Assembly (NCBI RefSeq): GCF_000512585.2
Contig: NC_089242.1
Location: 310,001 to 374,000 of the forward strand
Reading direction: 5' to 3'
From: Kwoniella bestiolae CBS 10118
Taxonomy: Eukaryota; Basidiomycota; Tremellomycetes; Tremellales; Cryptococcaceae
DNA length: 64,000 bases
The stretch's first letter is position 1, and the number at the start of each line of letters is the position of its first letter. The translations under genes and the position numbers were made by a program. Shown in pieces: positions 21,474 to 35,577 of the stretch. The notes beneath the pieces are model-generated. The model did no database searches and was not told the origin of the DNA. It saw only the letters and a list, made by a program, of their open reading frames with translations.

Positions 21474-23109
21474 CTAATCATCCTCTTCTTTTGCCTCCTC
21501 CAGACTCATCGCAATGGCTCTAGCAATGGCAGCTTCGTCATCCTCATCTTCGTCCCCTTCCCCCTCTGCCATATCCACATCATCCCCTCTACTCAGGGCC
21601 ATTGCCCTTCTCAATTCCTCATCCTCATCTTCCTCTTCTCCGGCTGTCTGAGGTTGAGATTGGTCCCCCGAGACCATAGGTATATCCTGGTCATTTGCGT
21701 TGGATAGAGGTTGGGTAAGGGCAGAGGGTAATAACGTTGCGGATCCACTAGCACTTGCCTGTGCTTCTCCTGCTGATGCTGGTGTTTCAGTGGATGTAGG
21801 CGGGTTGGCCCTCGCAGCTGCCTCTTGAGCTTCCTGTAATGACATCCTTATGGCCATGGCCAATTCTGGATCCATATTTGGGTCTATACCATCTTCTCCA
21901 CCGAATTCACCTTCTCCTCCTGCTCCGCCTGAACCGCCCGCTGCACCTGCTTCGCCGTCGAATAAGATGGGGGAGGAGAGGATCACGTCGGACAGGAATC
22001 GGGGGCCGGGGGGAATTGAGACGAGGTGGCTGGGGTTGTATAGGAAGTTAGCATAAGTGAGGGTGGAGATGCAATTGAGGGGGAGATGAAAGGATCATTG
22101 TCTAAGGTCGATTTATGGAGATGAAGAGATTATTCTGAGAGGGAAAAAGAAAGGGAAGATACATTGCCCCACTTTTCATGAGAGCCATGATCCCAAATTG
22201 AATAAAATGAGACTGAGAGTCATACTCTGCGAAAAGACACCGGGTATAAAACAACTCACGACTCCTCCCCACCAACAGCCTCAATCAACGCCCCCAACTT
22301 CTCGTCGTTCTCCCTCCCCTCATCCCCAAAGGTAATCACATCGATCAACACATTATTCTTCCTCAGCTTCTTACCGAGCTTCACGAAGTTGTCCTTTGAA
22401 TCTGCCTCTTGCGTCAGGGGAGAGCCGATGAATACTACAATCCTCTGTCTTTGGTTCTTGTTTTCACGGTGTTTGAGGGAGAGCTGCGCGATGGATATGG
22501 AGGTGGAGAGGGAGGATATGCCGGAGATGTTTACTTTGGAGAGGGAGGAGAGGAGCTTGCCGAGGTCGTTGGTGGGTGTTACCAGGAGGGAAGGGCTATC
22601 CATATCATCGTCGTCAGCATATTCATTGGGACAAGCTCTTGGTCTTCTTCTCTCTAAGGGATGGAATTGGACTCTTCTCAATGGGACTGGATTACGGGTA
22701 TCGAGATCCCTGTCTTGAGGATGGACCACTTCCTGAGATTGTCGGATATACTATTCTCTTCCATCGCACAGTAAAATGGAAAGGGCTCAAGATGAGACCC
22801 ACTCACGAGTTCCCGGCCATACTCATTAACCCTACCGCACTCTCAGGATTCGAATCTGTCTTGGCTGTGAATACGGTCTGCACAGCTTCCGCCTGAGCTT
22901 GGAATCGGGTAGGGGGGTAGTCTCCATTTCTATGTGAACAGCAGACAGAATAAGTATGATCATATATTAGACATTCCGATCTGGGTACTTCAACAACATA
23001 CCTCATATACTCGCTATTGTCGAGTCTGCAGTTGAGATCAGTGATCAGCTTTGGACATTGGTGAGGACAGTGATTGCACGTACATGAGCATACATGATTC
23101 CAATGGCAT
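21474..23109 (-). CDS. RPN10: 26S proteasome regulatory subunit Rpn10
   Basis: Ubiquitin receptor of the proteasome base-lid interface. Two small 5' exons give MPLESCMLI-LDNSEYMR, joined to NGDYPPTRFQAQAEAVQTVF, the start of the VWA domain. The VWA continues with VGLMSMAGNS, SPSLLVTPTNDLGKLLSSL, RQRIVVFIGSPL and VLIDVITFGDEG. After the last intron comes HLVSIPPGPRFLSDVILSSP. The C-terminus holds ubiquitin-interacting motifs: DPELAMAIRMSLQEAQE, a shorter EELRRAMALSRGD, and AAIARAIAMSLEEAKEEDD at the end. The number of UIMs fits the longer (S5a-like) form, whereas budding yeast has one. The ATG at 23109 is fixed by the match of the first nine residues. Confidence 0.93.
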
Positions 23110-23595
23110 TTTGGTGGTCCTTCTTTGTTACTTGTAGCTTATTGTCTGTGAAGTATCAGAATTGGAGGTCTATATGGTATCGATCAATTGCTGAATGATG
23201 ATACTATTCTATCTCTCCATCCTGCTTGAATTCGAATTCTAACGTCACTGACATCTCGGACGACGCGTGAGCACTTGGACCGGTAACCAGAGGACAAGGT
23301 GCCACGTCATAATGCCGATCTCCTATTGTATTATAATTCCGACAGTAGTTGAGTTCAGGGATTAAGCCATGGGCGTCATGCTCATTCACCTCATTCACCT
23401 CCAACGCACTCACTCACTCTCGCACTGCACCGCACCACCACCACACCGTACCATACCATCTCCCCATCCTCATCCTCATCCTCACTCTCTTGTTCATCCA
23501 CCTATCTCATCGTTATCATCATAATCATTAATAACGATTAACTTGACGATCCTTCATCCCTTCTCTTCTTCACTAGACTCTTAACCTAACATCGC
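23110..23595. promoter_or_regulatory. Divergent promoter region RPN10 / actin
   Basis: The right half is CT-rich with CATCCT-type repeats (23460-23500), the kind of pyrimidine tract seen before strongly expressed fungal genes. I found no GGTGGCAAA proteasome element. Confidence 0.5.
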
Positions 23596-24125
23596 GTGAG
23601 TGTTTTCTTCTTTGCTTGGAGTGTGAGACGTGGAGGGCATGGAGGGAGGGACAAATAGCCCGAGGCGTCATCGTCTTATCACAACAACGATCTACCTCCA
23701 AACACCACAGTCACAATCCTCCCGTCAAAACACTACCTCGCGGAGTGCTATGCTACTACTGCGGCATCCTCTCACTCCCTCAATGCCCCCCTCATGCCTC
23801 CTACGCGTCGCTATCTTGCGCCTGGGCAGATTATCTCAACCAGCGATGGTTCGATTCTTCCTCTGGGCGCAGGCGAGGCGATGCCGTCCTCATCATCTTC
23901 ACATCTCTGTATTCATCGTACCATCTCCCCGACGGGCTTGGCGATAAGTGCAGTACTGCGGACAGCACTGTCGATCGCACAAACTCGTCGGGGCAGATGG
24001 ACTGGATGAGAGGGCAGATGCGGTGCTGGCATTGTATCTTTACCTCTTATATGACTACGATCATTGGATGACTGTATTTCTTATCTGTACCAACAAAGCT
24101 GACTTTCAATCTCTTCAATTCGCAG
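23596..24125 (+). other. 5' UTR intron of actin (530 nt)
   Basis: Donor CGC|GTGAGTG, acceptor TCAATTCGCAG, 16 bp before the AT of the split start codon. It is much longer than the other introns of the window. Long leader introns before actin are common in fungi and often raise expression. Open frames inside it lack coding character. Confidence 0.6.
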
Positions 24126-24141
24126 TAAATAGACTATCAAC

Positions 24142-25595
<1,454 letters not shown>

Positions 25596-26352
25596 GCGGG
25601 TTAACAAGATGTGGAATGAGAAGATTGTTTGGATTGGGGTGGGTCTTTTCTTTTCTTCTAAGCCATTTACGTTGAGCAGGATAGTAATACTAATGGTCAT
25701 TGTAAATTATCAGTCGCTCATGGAAATTGTATTATCGGAAAGAATCCTTGAGAAACCCATATGCAAATATATCCAAACAGTCTTTTCTCGTTGCTTTTAA
25801 CATATAAATTCTATTCTACCCTTTCTACGCTCTGTTCCAATATCCCTACTTCTTCTTTTCGATCGACAGAATTTTATATGTGAATGAAAAATGAATTTTG
25901 ATGCCGAATAGTGTTGGTGTTGGTGTTGTTGTCGGTGTCAGTGTCAGTGTCAGAGTTGATCTGTCTTTGTGCATAATTGATTGTCTTACCGTCGTTGAGG
26001 TGTGAAGTACCATTGGTACTATGAGCGGGCAGGTCGATGAGCGAATGCTGTGATGTGTAAGCGATGAACAACAACTGGAGAATCAACATATGCCCTGAAA
26101 GGGGGAGCGGGGCTGCCACATGCTTCTGGTATCTGCCACTATTCTAATGTTCTTATTGGTTATATACTCTAGATGCTACATGCGGTAAATACAATCAGAA
26201 GATACAACCGAAGTCAGGTTACTCACAACAACTGTGAGATAAGGAAATAACAGAATATATCCAAGTTGATCTTTGAGATTCCTTCCTTTACAAACCTATC
26301 TTGTTGTTCTACAAGCGTCAACTGCACAAACTCCACTCGACTCCACTCCAAG
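25596..26352. other. Intergenic: actin 3' UTR and SHR3 promoter
   Basis: 757 bp. It contains the AT-rich actin 3' end and a hexamer-like tract (25911-25953, listed separately). No TATA box is evident before SHR3. Confidence 0.5.
25911..25953. repeat. Imperfect hexamer tract (GTGTTG / GTGTCA)
   Basis: About seven units of a six-base repeat that drifts from GTGTTG to GTGTCA. A simple microsatellite. Confidence 0.75.
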
Positions 26353-27437
26353 ATGGGCTTCACACAATCCGTCGTATTGGGCTCATGCTCCTTCCTTTTG
26401 GGTATGGTATTCGTCTGTCAAGTGGTGAGTGTACTCTGTCGAACAAGATACGACGAGGCGTTACAGGACGTGGGGAGCAGGATGATGGATAATGGATAGG
26501 TGGATAGGATGCTAGCTCCCTATAGGACAAGGACAGGGGAGGGAGAAGAAAGACGATATAAGGACACAGAGCTAATTTATAATGTTTGTTGTGTCAGGTC
26601 GACATCCCATTACTCTACATGCCAGTAACGGACCAAGCTATCGAGAATGCCTATACGTTCTATGGGATATGGTGGGAATCCCCCGGGGCAGTCAAGGTGG
26701 GTTGTGTGATAGCACATCCAATCGTCAAGTCTGACTTCTACATACTCCATACTCCTGAATGATTGAGAGATTTCCCATCCCATCGCAAAGCTGACTTGAG
26801 ATTGTGGTTTATCGTTCCTCTCAGGCGCTCTTCCACGTTGCCCTGGGATTACCTCTCATAGCGTTACTTGTGAAATTACATAAATGGAATGAGAGCGCCA
26901 TGTTCTTCGATGGATCTTCGATCGGTAAGTCTATGAGTCTACGTCGAACTGCTCGTACTCGGTGTCTTGGTCCCCAAACGAATGAATGCTGATATCGGTT
27001 CTTCTTTCTACTACCCTAGCAATGCACTTGGCGTGTATCATCCTCTACTTGACTGTGCACATCCAATCTCTCAGGACATTCCGTGAGTTTAGTTGATCCC
27101 CCCCCCGTGTCTTCTTCCCATTGCCCAAATACCGCCAATCGGTCAAACCACAAACTCATGAGGCTCATGCAATTCACGTATAGTCCCCGAATCAACCACC
27201 CTAACCACCTACTCGATCCTCCCCACTCCTCCCCCACGTGAGATCCTACCAACCGAATCCGAGAAAGTCGAGGCCGTGAGAGTCCTCTCAGCTGCGAACG
27301 CGCTGGTTGGACTGTTGACGCTGGGGGTGATCGGCATGCAGGTTGGTCAGGAGTACGCCAGGAGACAGGAGGAGAAGGAGCAGAGGGAGATTGATAGGAA
27401 GATTGCTGTGCAGACGGAAGGTAAGAAGGATCAGTAA
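26353..27437 (+). CDS. SHR3: ER membrane chaperone Shr3 for amino-acid permeases
   Basis: Shr3 keeps amino-acid permeases folded in the ER and helps load them into COPII vesicles. The protein starts MGFTQSVVLGSCSFLLGMVF (family N-terminus and first membrane helix), then VDIPLLYMPVTDQAIENAYT with a FYGIWWESP block. Further helices are ALFHVALGLPLIALLVKLH, AMHLACIILYLTVHIQSL and VLSAANALVGLLTLGVIGM. The C-tail is charged (QEYARRQEEKEQREIDRKIA), cytosolic in this family. There are introns after residue 24 (26425), near 26697, 26924, 27080 and in the stretch before VPESTTLTTYS. Confidence 0.85.
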
Positions 27438-28207
27438 GCAAGGATGGGGATGGGGATGGTCTAAGTCTACGTCCAGTTCCAAGCAATCGTACGAAGATTA
27501 TTTTTCAACATCAAAGTATCCTTGGCCAAGACCACTACACGTTCTTAGTCCCATCTATATCTATATTATACATCACTTCTACTAATATGAAGGTATGCGA
27601 TCATTTGAATTTTGACCATTGACTTCATTATGGTTTACTAAAATAAATCGCAATGACAAGATAGGCTTGACACAAAGACACAATGCTATCTCCTCATTCC
27701 GGATTAGAAGAGTCAACAGAGCTCAAAGCAAAGTATCGCCCTAATCCTTCGATCGCTCTAGGCTTCAAAGATACAGTGCACCTCGTACAGTACATCCATT
27801 TATACACAAATTTAATACATCTCATCCTTCCATACCCCATCATCTCAACCTCATAGATTCTATAACGAGTATATGAACACCTCAAGTAAAGAGAAAAGAA
27901 TGTTAACGTGCCGTGCCAAAACATATATACAATAACCTGAATCTATCTATGTACAAGAAACAACAATGCCTCGATTGGGTTGAAAGAATGACTTGAGGTG
28001 AGAAATCGTAAAGAGAATGATCATGAACCATGCGTAAAAACCAATAAGTAATAAGAAGAAATCATCTTGAAAATCGTATCGTATAATCATCGTAATGTTG
28101 GATCGTAGAGATTCGTAATAGGAAACGAGGATATGAACATGCAATCGAACACGACTGAGTAACCGAGAAGGAAGGAAGAAATTGTCGGATGTAGGTATAC
28201 GCTTTGC
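27438..28207. other. Convergent intergenic region SHR3 / CDC14
   Basis: 770 bp, AT-rich, containing both 3' UTRs. If the last CDC14 intron is spliced, its 3' UTR starts here. No other gene seen. Confidence 0.5.
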
Positions 28208-31200
28208 CTCTGCGATGACCAAACGGCAGATATCAGCTTCTGAGGTATTCACATCTCACGTCGACTCACATTTAGCCTCAGCAGGACTACTACTACCCAT
28301 CTTAGCCAATTGACTCCACATCTCCGTAATCCTAGGAGGAGTCAACATCGATCTTTTGGCGTTCGCCGTCAACCTCTTGGGAGTCGATGACTTGATATTG
28401 CTTTGCTCGACCTTCCTGGATGGTGTGGAGGGTACAGGTGGTGTGGAGACCAGAGTGACAGTCTTAGGATCGAGGTACTGCGTTTGACTGACATTCTTTC
28501 GGACCGGTAGGAAGCTTCTCTTTGGTAGATGAGCTTTAGGAGGGGAGGTTAATCCCGTCAAAGCTGTAATGGCAGTTTCGCTTGGAGGTAGTAATGCGAC
28601 AGAAGGGGGAGGAGGTGTATTAGAAGGCATGTCGACTGGTGGAGAAGGTGATGAAGGTGAGATAACTCTTCTTCGGAGTTTATTGGTTATTCTAGTCTTC
28701 GGGGTGGAAGGTGGTCTTTCCTCTGGATCAGGTTCACCATCGACCATCATTCGTTCTTCCTTGCCTGCGATATCACTACCGAGAGGAGAAGATGAAGGGA
28801 CGGGCGAGCTTTCCCGACTTGGTGGTGGAGAGGAAATACCATTTCTAGCAAGTGGTGATCCAGTAGGAGATCTTCTCTTAGGTGGTCGATGATCCTGGTC
28901 TGAAGAGCTGATGGAGCTCATAGATGCACTTGAAGATGATCTAGATAACGTAGGTGCGGGTACCGCCAAAGTAACTCGAGGTGGAGACGACTTGAACGAA
29001 GGTATGGATGATCGGCCAGCAGCTCGTTTTGTTCCTCGCATCGAGCCAGATGAAGGTGGAACGATCACCTCAGGTTCAGGTGTCGATTGAGTCTCCATGA
29101 TGGGATCACTGGCAGGGTCGGATTTGTCCATCGAGGCATCGTCCGTGATGATTGGTGGACTTGCCGGCTCAAGGATGACGGCCAACTCTTCTTTTCCTGG
29201 TGAGGAGGTGGTATGTTGACTGTTTTGTAGGTTGAGTCGAGCAGGTGATTTTCGAGGTTGACCAGCGGCATCTCCACCTTTGTGTATCACCTTGACAGTG
29301 GGTGTGCTGGATCGCGTGGGAGTCTTGCGCTCGGAAAGCTTAACAGCTGCTTCTTGCAAGATAATATTTTGTGCACTTTCGGCATCTTGTAAAGCATGAG
29401 ATGATGTTGGAAGTAGATTCGTAAGCTCGGTAGGAGGAGTCGCAAGTGGGTTGACGGGTTCTTTGGCAGCTGCCTCAGCGGCGAGTTCTCGCAGAAGTTG
29501 ATCTCGAGCAGCCTAATAATCTGTGATCAGCTACCTCTTCCGCGTTGAAAAAAACTTAGCTCACCCATCCAGACCATTTCATCTGGTTGATCAACATATA
29601 ATGCTGCTGAGGTCCAACGACCATACCAGGTCTTACGATTCGCATGAACCCTATCACTTCCTGAGCAGAGAACTGGTATTTGTAGATGAGATACGCTAAG
29701 TCCGGGTCTATTAGCTTGAACTGGCTGGATGCCTGAGATTGTCAGCTCACCTCCTATCAAAACCCCTGTTCTACCTAGACCAGCCTTGCAGTGCACAGCA
29801 ACTTTTTGACCCTTTACTTCTATAGTATGTTCCGCCAATCTAATGAATTCTCTAACAATCTCGTCCGAAGGGTTCGATCCATCGTCGAAGTACATCTCGA
29901 CGTGGTCCATCCCGAGATCAAGGAAATGACGACGGTCGTATCTGTAGACGGGAATGATTGAGGGTGAGAGAATGAAAAGAGAAGAGAAAAGAAACATCAA
30001 CGATATTTAGCATTTCCTCTGGAATCCATATCGGATGGTGAGTACCACTCACAGTTCATCGTTCAACCTAACCACCAGCCCGACTTGCTCCTTTTCAAAC
30101 ACCTCCATTACGCATCTCATCGCATTCGAGGTGATCCTCGCCTTCTCGACGGTTTTCACAGTAGTTCTAACCGTTCCTCGAGGAGTCGAAGTGGTTTTCG
30201 TAGATGACCTGATAGCTTTCAACCATCTTTCCTCCATCGGCGAAGCGAACGGTATGAATGGTCCGAGGACGTTGAGATCGCCATTTCTATGCAAGCAGAG
30301 ATATCAGCTTTTCCCTGGACATTCTATGCATATGAGGGAGGTGTTGAAAGCTGAACCATACTCACTCGACCTGCTCGTATTTCTGATAAGACTCTTGATC
30401 GAAATTCGCCAGATCTAACAGACCATTATGCATCGCTTTGTCCACCCCGTATAAGATATCCTGTGTAGGTTGCATCGACGGATAGAAGGAATCGATGAAA
30501 AGGAAGAAGGGATATTCATTGGTCAGCTTGGTCTCCGCTAATGTGCTTTGACGAGTACAACAAAACTAACCTGTATGGACAACCCATAATCCATCGGCCC
30601 ATTCCCAGCATCTCTGAACGGCATAATCTCCAACGGTGCTATAGGTCGAAAAGCATTCCAAGGAGGTTGTCGACCTACTATCAGCTACGTACAAATATCA
30701 CATCAGCTAGTGTTCTCCATTCTGTTGATGGAACGATTGAGAGGGCAGGATAGCTTACAAAGTAAAGAGCAACAATCAAGGTCATACATGATTTCTTCTC
30801 CGGTTCAGTAGTGGTATACATGCAGATAGGTTTCTTCTTCGCTTCTGTGCGCTATGACCGTATCGGAATCGAGCCTCAGCCTCAACCTCATACCGACAGA
30901 TACAATGGGATAATATGCTGAAAAGATCTGGCTCACCTCCAACCTATCATGTATCCTTATACAGGCCTGAAACGTAAACGCCAAATTCAACGGTCCATGG
31001 TCTTTTGAGAATGGGGTGTAGTGCATTTCTTCGTCCACTGTGCGGTATAAGCCATGAGCGTGATGGGAAGAAGGGAAAAAAGTCAGCTTTCACCATTCTC
31101 ACCTGTTCGACGAGGTCCATGAAGCTGACAAACTCGAACCCAACTCACGCGAAAAGAGCAATACACTCCTTCCCGTCTCAGGATGAGCATAAGGATACCT

Positions 31201-31323
31201 CCCATGAGCTTGGACTTGTTTCTCGGTCAGGGAGGTGAATATGAATCGGTCGTTGAAGATGGCTACGGGGTTGGGGAAAGGTCGAGTAGGTGAGGAGGAT
31301 GATGAAGGGTGGGGAGGTGACAT
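28208..31323 (-). CDS. CDC14: Cdc14-type dual-specificity phosphatase
   Basis: Reverses Cdk phosphorylation at mitotic exit and in cytokinesis. The N-terminal domain runs from MSPPHPSSSSS through FNDRFIFTSLTEKQVQAHGR and HYTPFSKDHGPLNLAFTFQA to QPPWNAFRPIAPLEIMPFRD. The catalytic domain has HFLDLGMDHVEMYFDDGS and the signature VHCKAGLGRTGVLIG, interrupted by an intron and followed by AYLIYKYQFSAQEVIGFMRI and RPGMVVGPQQHYM. A long Ser/Pro/Thr-rich, disordered C-tail (28270-29500) has many SP/TP sites. The last donor (28269) is followed by a good branch site and acceptor; if spliced, the stop is TAG made of T plus AG (28270, 28209-28208). If not, translation ends at 28256 with five more residues. 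Confidence 0.9.
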
Positions 31324-31951
31324 CTTGGTGCTTCGTCTCTACTCTGCTGATGACTAAATACGGGTAGAAGGGGGATAACGGTAGAAGGTAGGAGGGAGGA
31401 AGGAAGCAGGTTGAGTGATTTTGCGTTGATGGGTGGAGGTATCCCGACTATCAATCACCTCATGAAGAGAAAGGTGAAGAGGGGTTTAGGTGACCTTGAT
31501 TGAGTTTGAAGATGGCGAGAGCAGAGAAGAGGAGAAGAAGAATGATGATGATGTGTCGGTATGTGAAGTAATGAGAAGAGAAGAGAGAAGGAAGGAAAGA
31601 AGGATCAATAGTCAGTGAGTGATATGGTATGATATGCTGTGTGTATGTGGTTTGATATATAAAGAGGACAAGAGATCAATGCGCCTGAATTGCGTGGTAA
31701 AGCCGCCAAGAATAGACAATAGCAGATGATTGCAAGGCACCATATAAAAATACGTAATACCAACCGGGATCAATCCGATAAATCAGTCGCGTGATATCGC
31801 CTGCTCAACTGTATGTTCAGAGATACATGGTTTCGCATAGTACTCTACTCTACTCTGTACACTCTAAGATCCAAATCTATATACAATCTATAGTCACCCA
31901 TCAAAATACAAGATTTACAACAAGATACAATACTCCCTCCTTACTTTCTAA
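31324..31951. promoter_or_regulatory. CDC14 promoter and 3' flank of the WD40 gene
   Basis: 628 bp. The part next to CDC14 is purine-rich on the plus strand (31500-31620), i.e. a CT-rich leader for the minus-strand gene. On the minus strand a TATATCAA-like element lies near 31653. No gene seen. Confidence 0.45.
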
Positions 31952-34298
31952 CTATTTCCTACCATACCTATACAAATCACCTCGTACTACCACGTCCAAA
32001 CCCAATTCATCATTCACATCCAAATGACTAACTCGATGCTCATACACTCGATTTAACGGATTATCATCTCTTTCGGGTGTATCGTCCAATCCTGGTATCT
32101 GAGTAGTGGGCGGTACAAGCGGTTCACCGGAAATGACAGACCAAGCTTTGATCCTTCTATCAGAGGTTGAGGCGAATAACGTTTTATCGTCTGGGGAAGT
32201 TGCCAATGCCTATACCATTATCATTAAGATTCAGCAGATTGTTCTACTAAACAGTCTTGAAGCTAAACTTACAACGCTAGAATGGAAAGTGTTGAAATGC
32301 CCTTCAAACACTTTCAGAGGCTTATCGCCATACCTCACATCGAAAAGTAACATCTATATGATATTCAAGATATCAATATACCGTTAGATCATCCCCCAGT
32401 ACCAAAATGACCCACCTCATGGCTCATCCCGCTGACTACCAGACCCCAAGGTACAGCCGAGTCCTGTAACCTTTTCACTCCCACCACAGCCTTCCCTTTC
32501 AACGTACTAGCCACGATATTCGAGTTTCTAGGACTTGTTCTTAGATCTTCTAGCGTGACATTACCAGACCTCTGACCTGCGAAAACTAGATCACGAGATG
32601 TTTGATGGACTGCCAATGCGTCGGATTGGAGTCTACGCGGGAAAGAGCGAAGTGAAGAAGTGTAATTGATCGTTGTGAGGGATTTTGCGCCGCCTAAGTG
32701 TGAAAGACGAGAGATCAGCGGATACCACAACAGAGTATTCAGGTAGTTGAGCGAGATATTTCAAGTATACTAGGATGAGATCCAGGTATAACCCTCACTT
32801 ACCTAGAGTACAGACATCATCAAAACTACTGACCCCGTAGATCTCAGCTCTATGTAGATCCAGCTCCGAATGAGTCATGAAAACGTGATCCAGCAATTCT
32901 GGATCCCTCTTGAAGAGGTGTAGATGCGGTTCAGATCCACCAGCGATGGCTCTGAAGTGTGTGGGTGAGATCAGCTTGCTTCGCGAACGAGAATAGAGTC
33001 TTAGAAAGCCGATCATACGAGGCAATCGAACTCACATCATAGTCAGGCGTGGTATGTCACAGTGCATCCCTACGAGCTGTACATAAGAGGAAAAATCAGT
33101 ATTATTCCCGGTTGCAGAGGATCGAAGTTCAATGGAGGAAAAGGAAGGTATATTAATTGAGTTGCTCGTATAGGTTGGCTCAATAAGCTGGCTCAATAAG
33201 CGAGGGGAGAGATGATACGGGCAGGGAGACTCACGTTCTGAGCGCATACCGAGAAGATCGCAGTATTTCCATTCTTATGATGCATTATGACTTTCCCATG
33301 ATCGGTCGTTGCGTAATAAGCTTCGTCTCCGAATGTCTGTAGGATGCATAATGAAATCAGCATAAGCCGTGGAAGAGCATTCTATCAGTCAATGTCCAAA
33401 CAGACCAAACGCTAGATATGTCCTTCAAACCTTAGGAGACGAATGTGATTTAGATTGAGCGGAAGTGGAATGGGAAGTGGAAGTGGAAGAGCTGCAAACA
33501 TACCTTATAAGAAGTGATAATCTCCCCATGACATCCACAAGCATGATGTTCCACGTCCAATTCCAAATTACTCAATATCTGATTCTGAAATCTGTATCAT
33601 CCCGAAGCATTCATCAGCTACGGTACTCTCGGTTGGACCTCATCAACCTGATTAAGCCTGAACCCAAACCCATAAACCGAATTAAGCACTCACGCCAAAT
33701 TCCTATCCTGACCTCCCACACCACCATACCCAATTCCAAATCTACCTTTCCTGATCCTCCCGACCCTATCCAACATCCTCTTATCCCCATAATCCAGCGA
33801 TGTCGACCCACTGCGTGATCTCTTCATCGCATGGGCAAAACAGTCAGGTTGGGGTATAGTGAGTTGCTCGAAATTACGCATCTGGTAGTTTCGTCGATAT
33901 GGGATTTGTGATTGGGTATATGAATGATCGGATCGCCTATACTGGGCCCTAGCGCTGGCTTCTTGCGATCTTTGAGGATATGATCCAGATCCTCTTTGAT
34001 TTGAATTTTGGTTATCACTCCTACTCCCACCATGTTGCGAATTGGAACTGGGATGGCTGATATTGTACTGTCCCCTCCATCTCGATTCTGATGGTTGTCC
34101 CAATCTAGAGGAAGACGACGGTCCAGCTCTCGAAGGAGGAAGAGGGGGTAGGTTCCGATTATAAGATGGTCCAGAGGAAGGAAGAGGTCTCGTATCTTCC
34201 TCTGTGGGGTTAACTATCGGACCCTTCGGAGTGGGGAAATACCTATTTCGGATCGGGTCGAAGGTCATCCCGGGGAGAGTACCGAGTGGACCTGACAT
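31952..34298 (-). CDS. DCAF4/WDR21-like WD40 protein, candidate Cul4 substrate receptor
   Basis: The N-terminus MSGPLGTLPGMTFDPIRNRYFPTPKGP carries the P-G-[FM]-x-[FY]-D-P-x-x-x-RYF motif typical of DCAF4 (WDR21). It is followed by a disordered Ser/Gln/Arg-rich stretch (about 130 residues) and a multi-exon WD40 propeller: TFGDEAYYATTDHGKVIMHH, NTAIFSVCAQ, AIAGGSEPHLHLFKRDPELL, LVFAGQRSGNVTLEDLRT, LLFDVRYGDKPLKVFEGHF and SPDDKTLFASTSDRRIKAW. FDVR and EDLR resemble the DWD box through which such proteins dock on DDB1. At least seven introns. DCAF4 membership is moderately sure; ubiquitin ligase function is inferred from the family. Confidence 0.7.
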
Positions 34299-34846
34299 GC
34301 TGGGATATGACTTTAGACAAGAGGGAAGATCAGGATAGGGCCAAGAGTCGAGGTTGTTATACCGATAAGATCAAGATCGATATCATCGATTCATACAGAT
34401 GTGATCTTATGTAGTTTTCGGTGTAGAATAGGGATGATTGAGTCAAGAGTTGCAAGGATGTCAAGTGGAGATGATCAATCAGTCTTCCTTGATCAATCTT
34501 TGATGTACAAAAGTCCTCATCCTCGTTTTTAACGTCGTCTTCGTTCAGCTCCGACGATTAGACCGGTGGCAAAAACAACAAACCACGTGGGAAATACGTG
34601 CAATCCATTCGGAACTTGCGCTCGGACCGTTATATAAGCATTTCATTTCTCTCATTCCATCAGCGATAAACGATGAACGATGAACGATGATTGAAAGATA
34701 AACTTAATGGTTGAACATCCATAAGCATAGCATAGTCAAAGACAACTATCAACCTCGACTATAGCCCGTCCTCATCCCACACAGCTCTCATTCTCACTTG
34801 TCTCCCTCAACCTCAACGGAAGGACACCCCCTACCGCACCACCACG
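34299..34846. promoter_or_regulatory. Divergent promoter region DCAF4-like / MSS4
   Basis: 548 bp. A TATATAAG element at 34631-34638 and a short ACGATGA tandem (three copies, 34670-34690) precede MSS4. A CACGTG-like CCACGTGG lies at 34584-34591, a possible bHLH site. Confidence 0.5.
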
Positions 34847-35577
34847 ATGTCCCAACCCACCCAAGCGCAAATCTTCGCAGCCCTCTCAGCGCAATCATCA
34901 GGGTCCTTCAAACGTTCCCAACCGTCCACCTCGACGTTCGAATCGCTAGGTCCCGACGCCCTCAACCAACTGACCACTTCAGATGGTATCAAGGGAAAGA
35001 AGACCAATTCGAGAAGGTTAATTTGTCCTAGGGACGGATGTGGGAGTGTTATCTTGTTGGAGGGGGTGGGGGAGTTGATAGAGGTTGAAGGGGAGGTGGT
35101 GGGTTCATGTCTGCTCATATCCCGTTCATCACGATGAATTACTTGTTTCAACACACATTTTTGCATCTATGATTTTCATTTCCTGTCATTATGCATCTTC
35201 ATCATATCGTTGATCAAATGGAATCTTTAACTATCGTATACAAGACATGATCAATACTAAACCATTTCCCTATACAGCTCCCACACGACCCCACCTCGCC
35301 CTTTGCCTCCCCCTCCTCTCCCTCCCCGCAATATTACTGGCTCATCCCCACCGGTCCCTTCGCCTTCGAAAACATAGGATTCTCCCGTCCCGACAAGTCC
35401 AACCTCAACCCCTTACCCGCATTCACGCCGAAGGATATACCAGGAGAAATAGCGGGGAAAGTGAAATACTTGATTTGTGCGGAATGCGATTTGGGGCCTT
35501 TGGGGTGGAGTTTCGATGGAGGGAAGGCGGGGTGGTTGGATGTTAGGAGGTTGAGGTATGGGGAGGGGAAGTCATGA
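34847..35577 (+). CDS. DSS4: Mss4/Dss4-type Rab guanine-nucleotide exchange factor or chaperone
   Basis: Mss4 proteins bind nucleotide-free Rab/Sec4 GTPases through a zinc-stabilised beta tent. Here the N-terminal Ser-rich extension (to about residue 55) is followed by RRLICPRDGCGSVILLEG (first zinc pair Cys-x4-Cys), then after an intron YYWLIPTGPFAFENIGFSRP and KYLICAECDLGPLGWSFDGG with the second zinc pair CAEC. The protein ends RRLRYGEGKS. The intron (about 35095-35278) has a weak donor, GAG|GTGGTG, but it is the only one that keeps the frame into LPHDPTSPF. Family call is secure from the zinc pairs and the PxGPFxFENIGFS core. Confidence 0.85.

Noticed and set aside
23616..24071. 151-residue open frame upstream of actin
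   Set aside because: It lies inside the 5' UTR intron of actin, has biased Trp/Arg/Ser composition without any domain, and lacks splice or start context.
29527..30000. Short phosphatase as a separate gene
   Set aside because: It is one exon of CDC14; the HCKAGLGRTG motif continues into AYLIYKYQFSAQEV across a normal intron.
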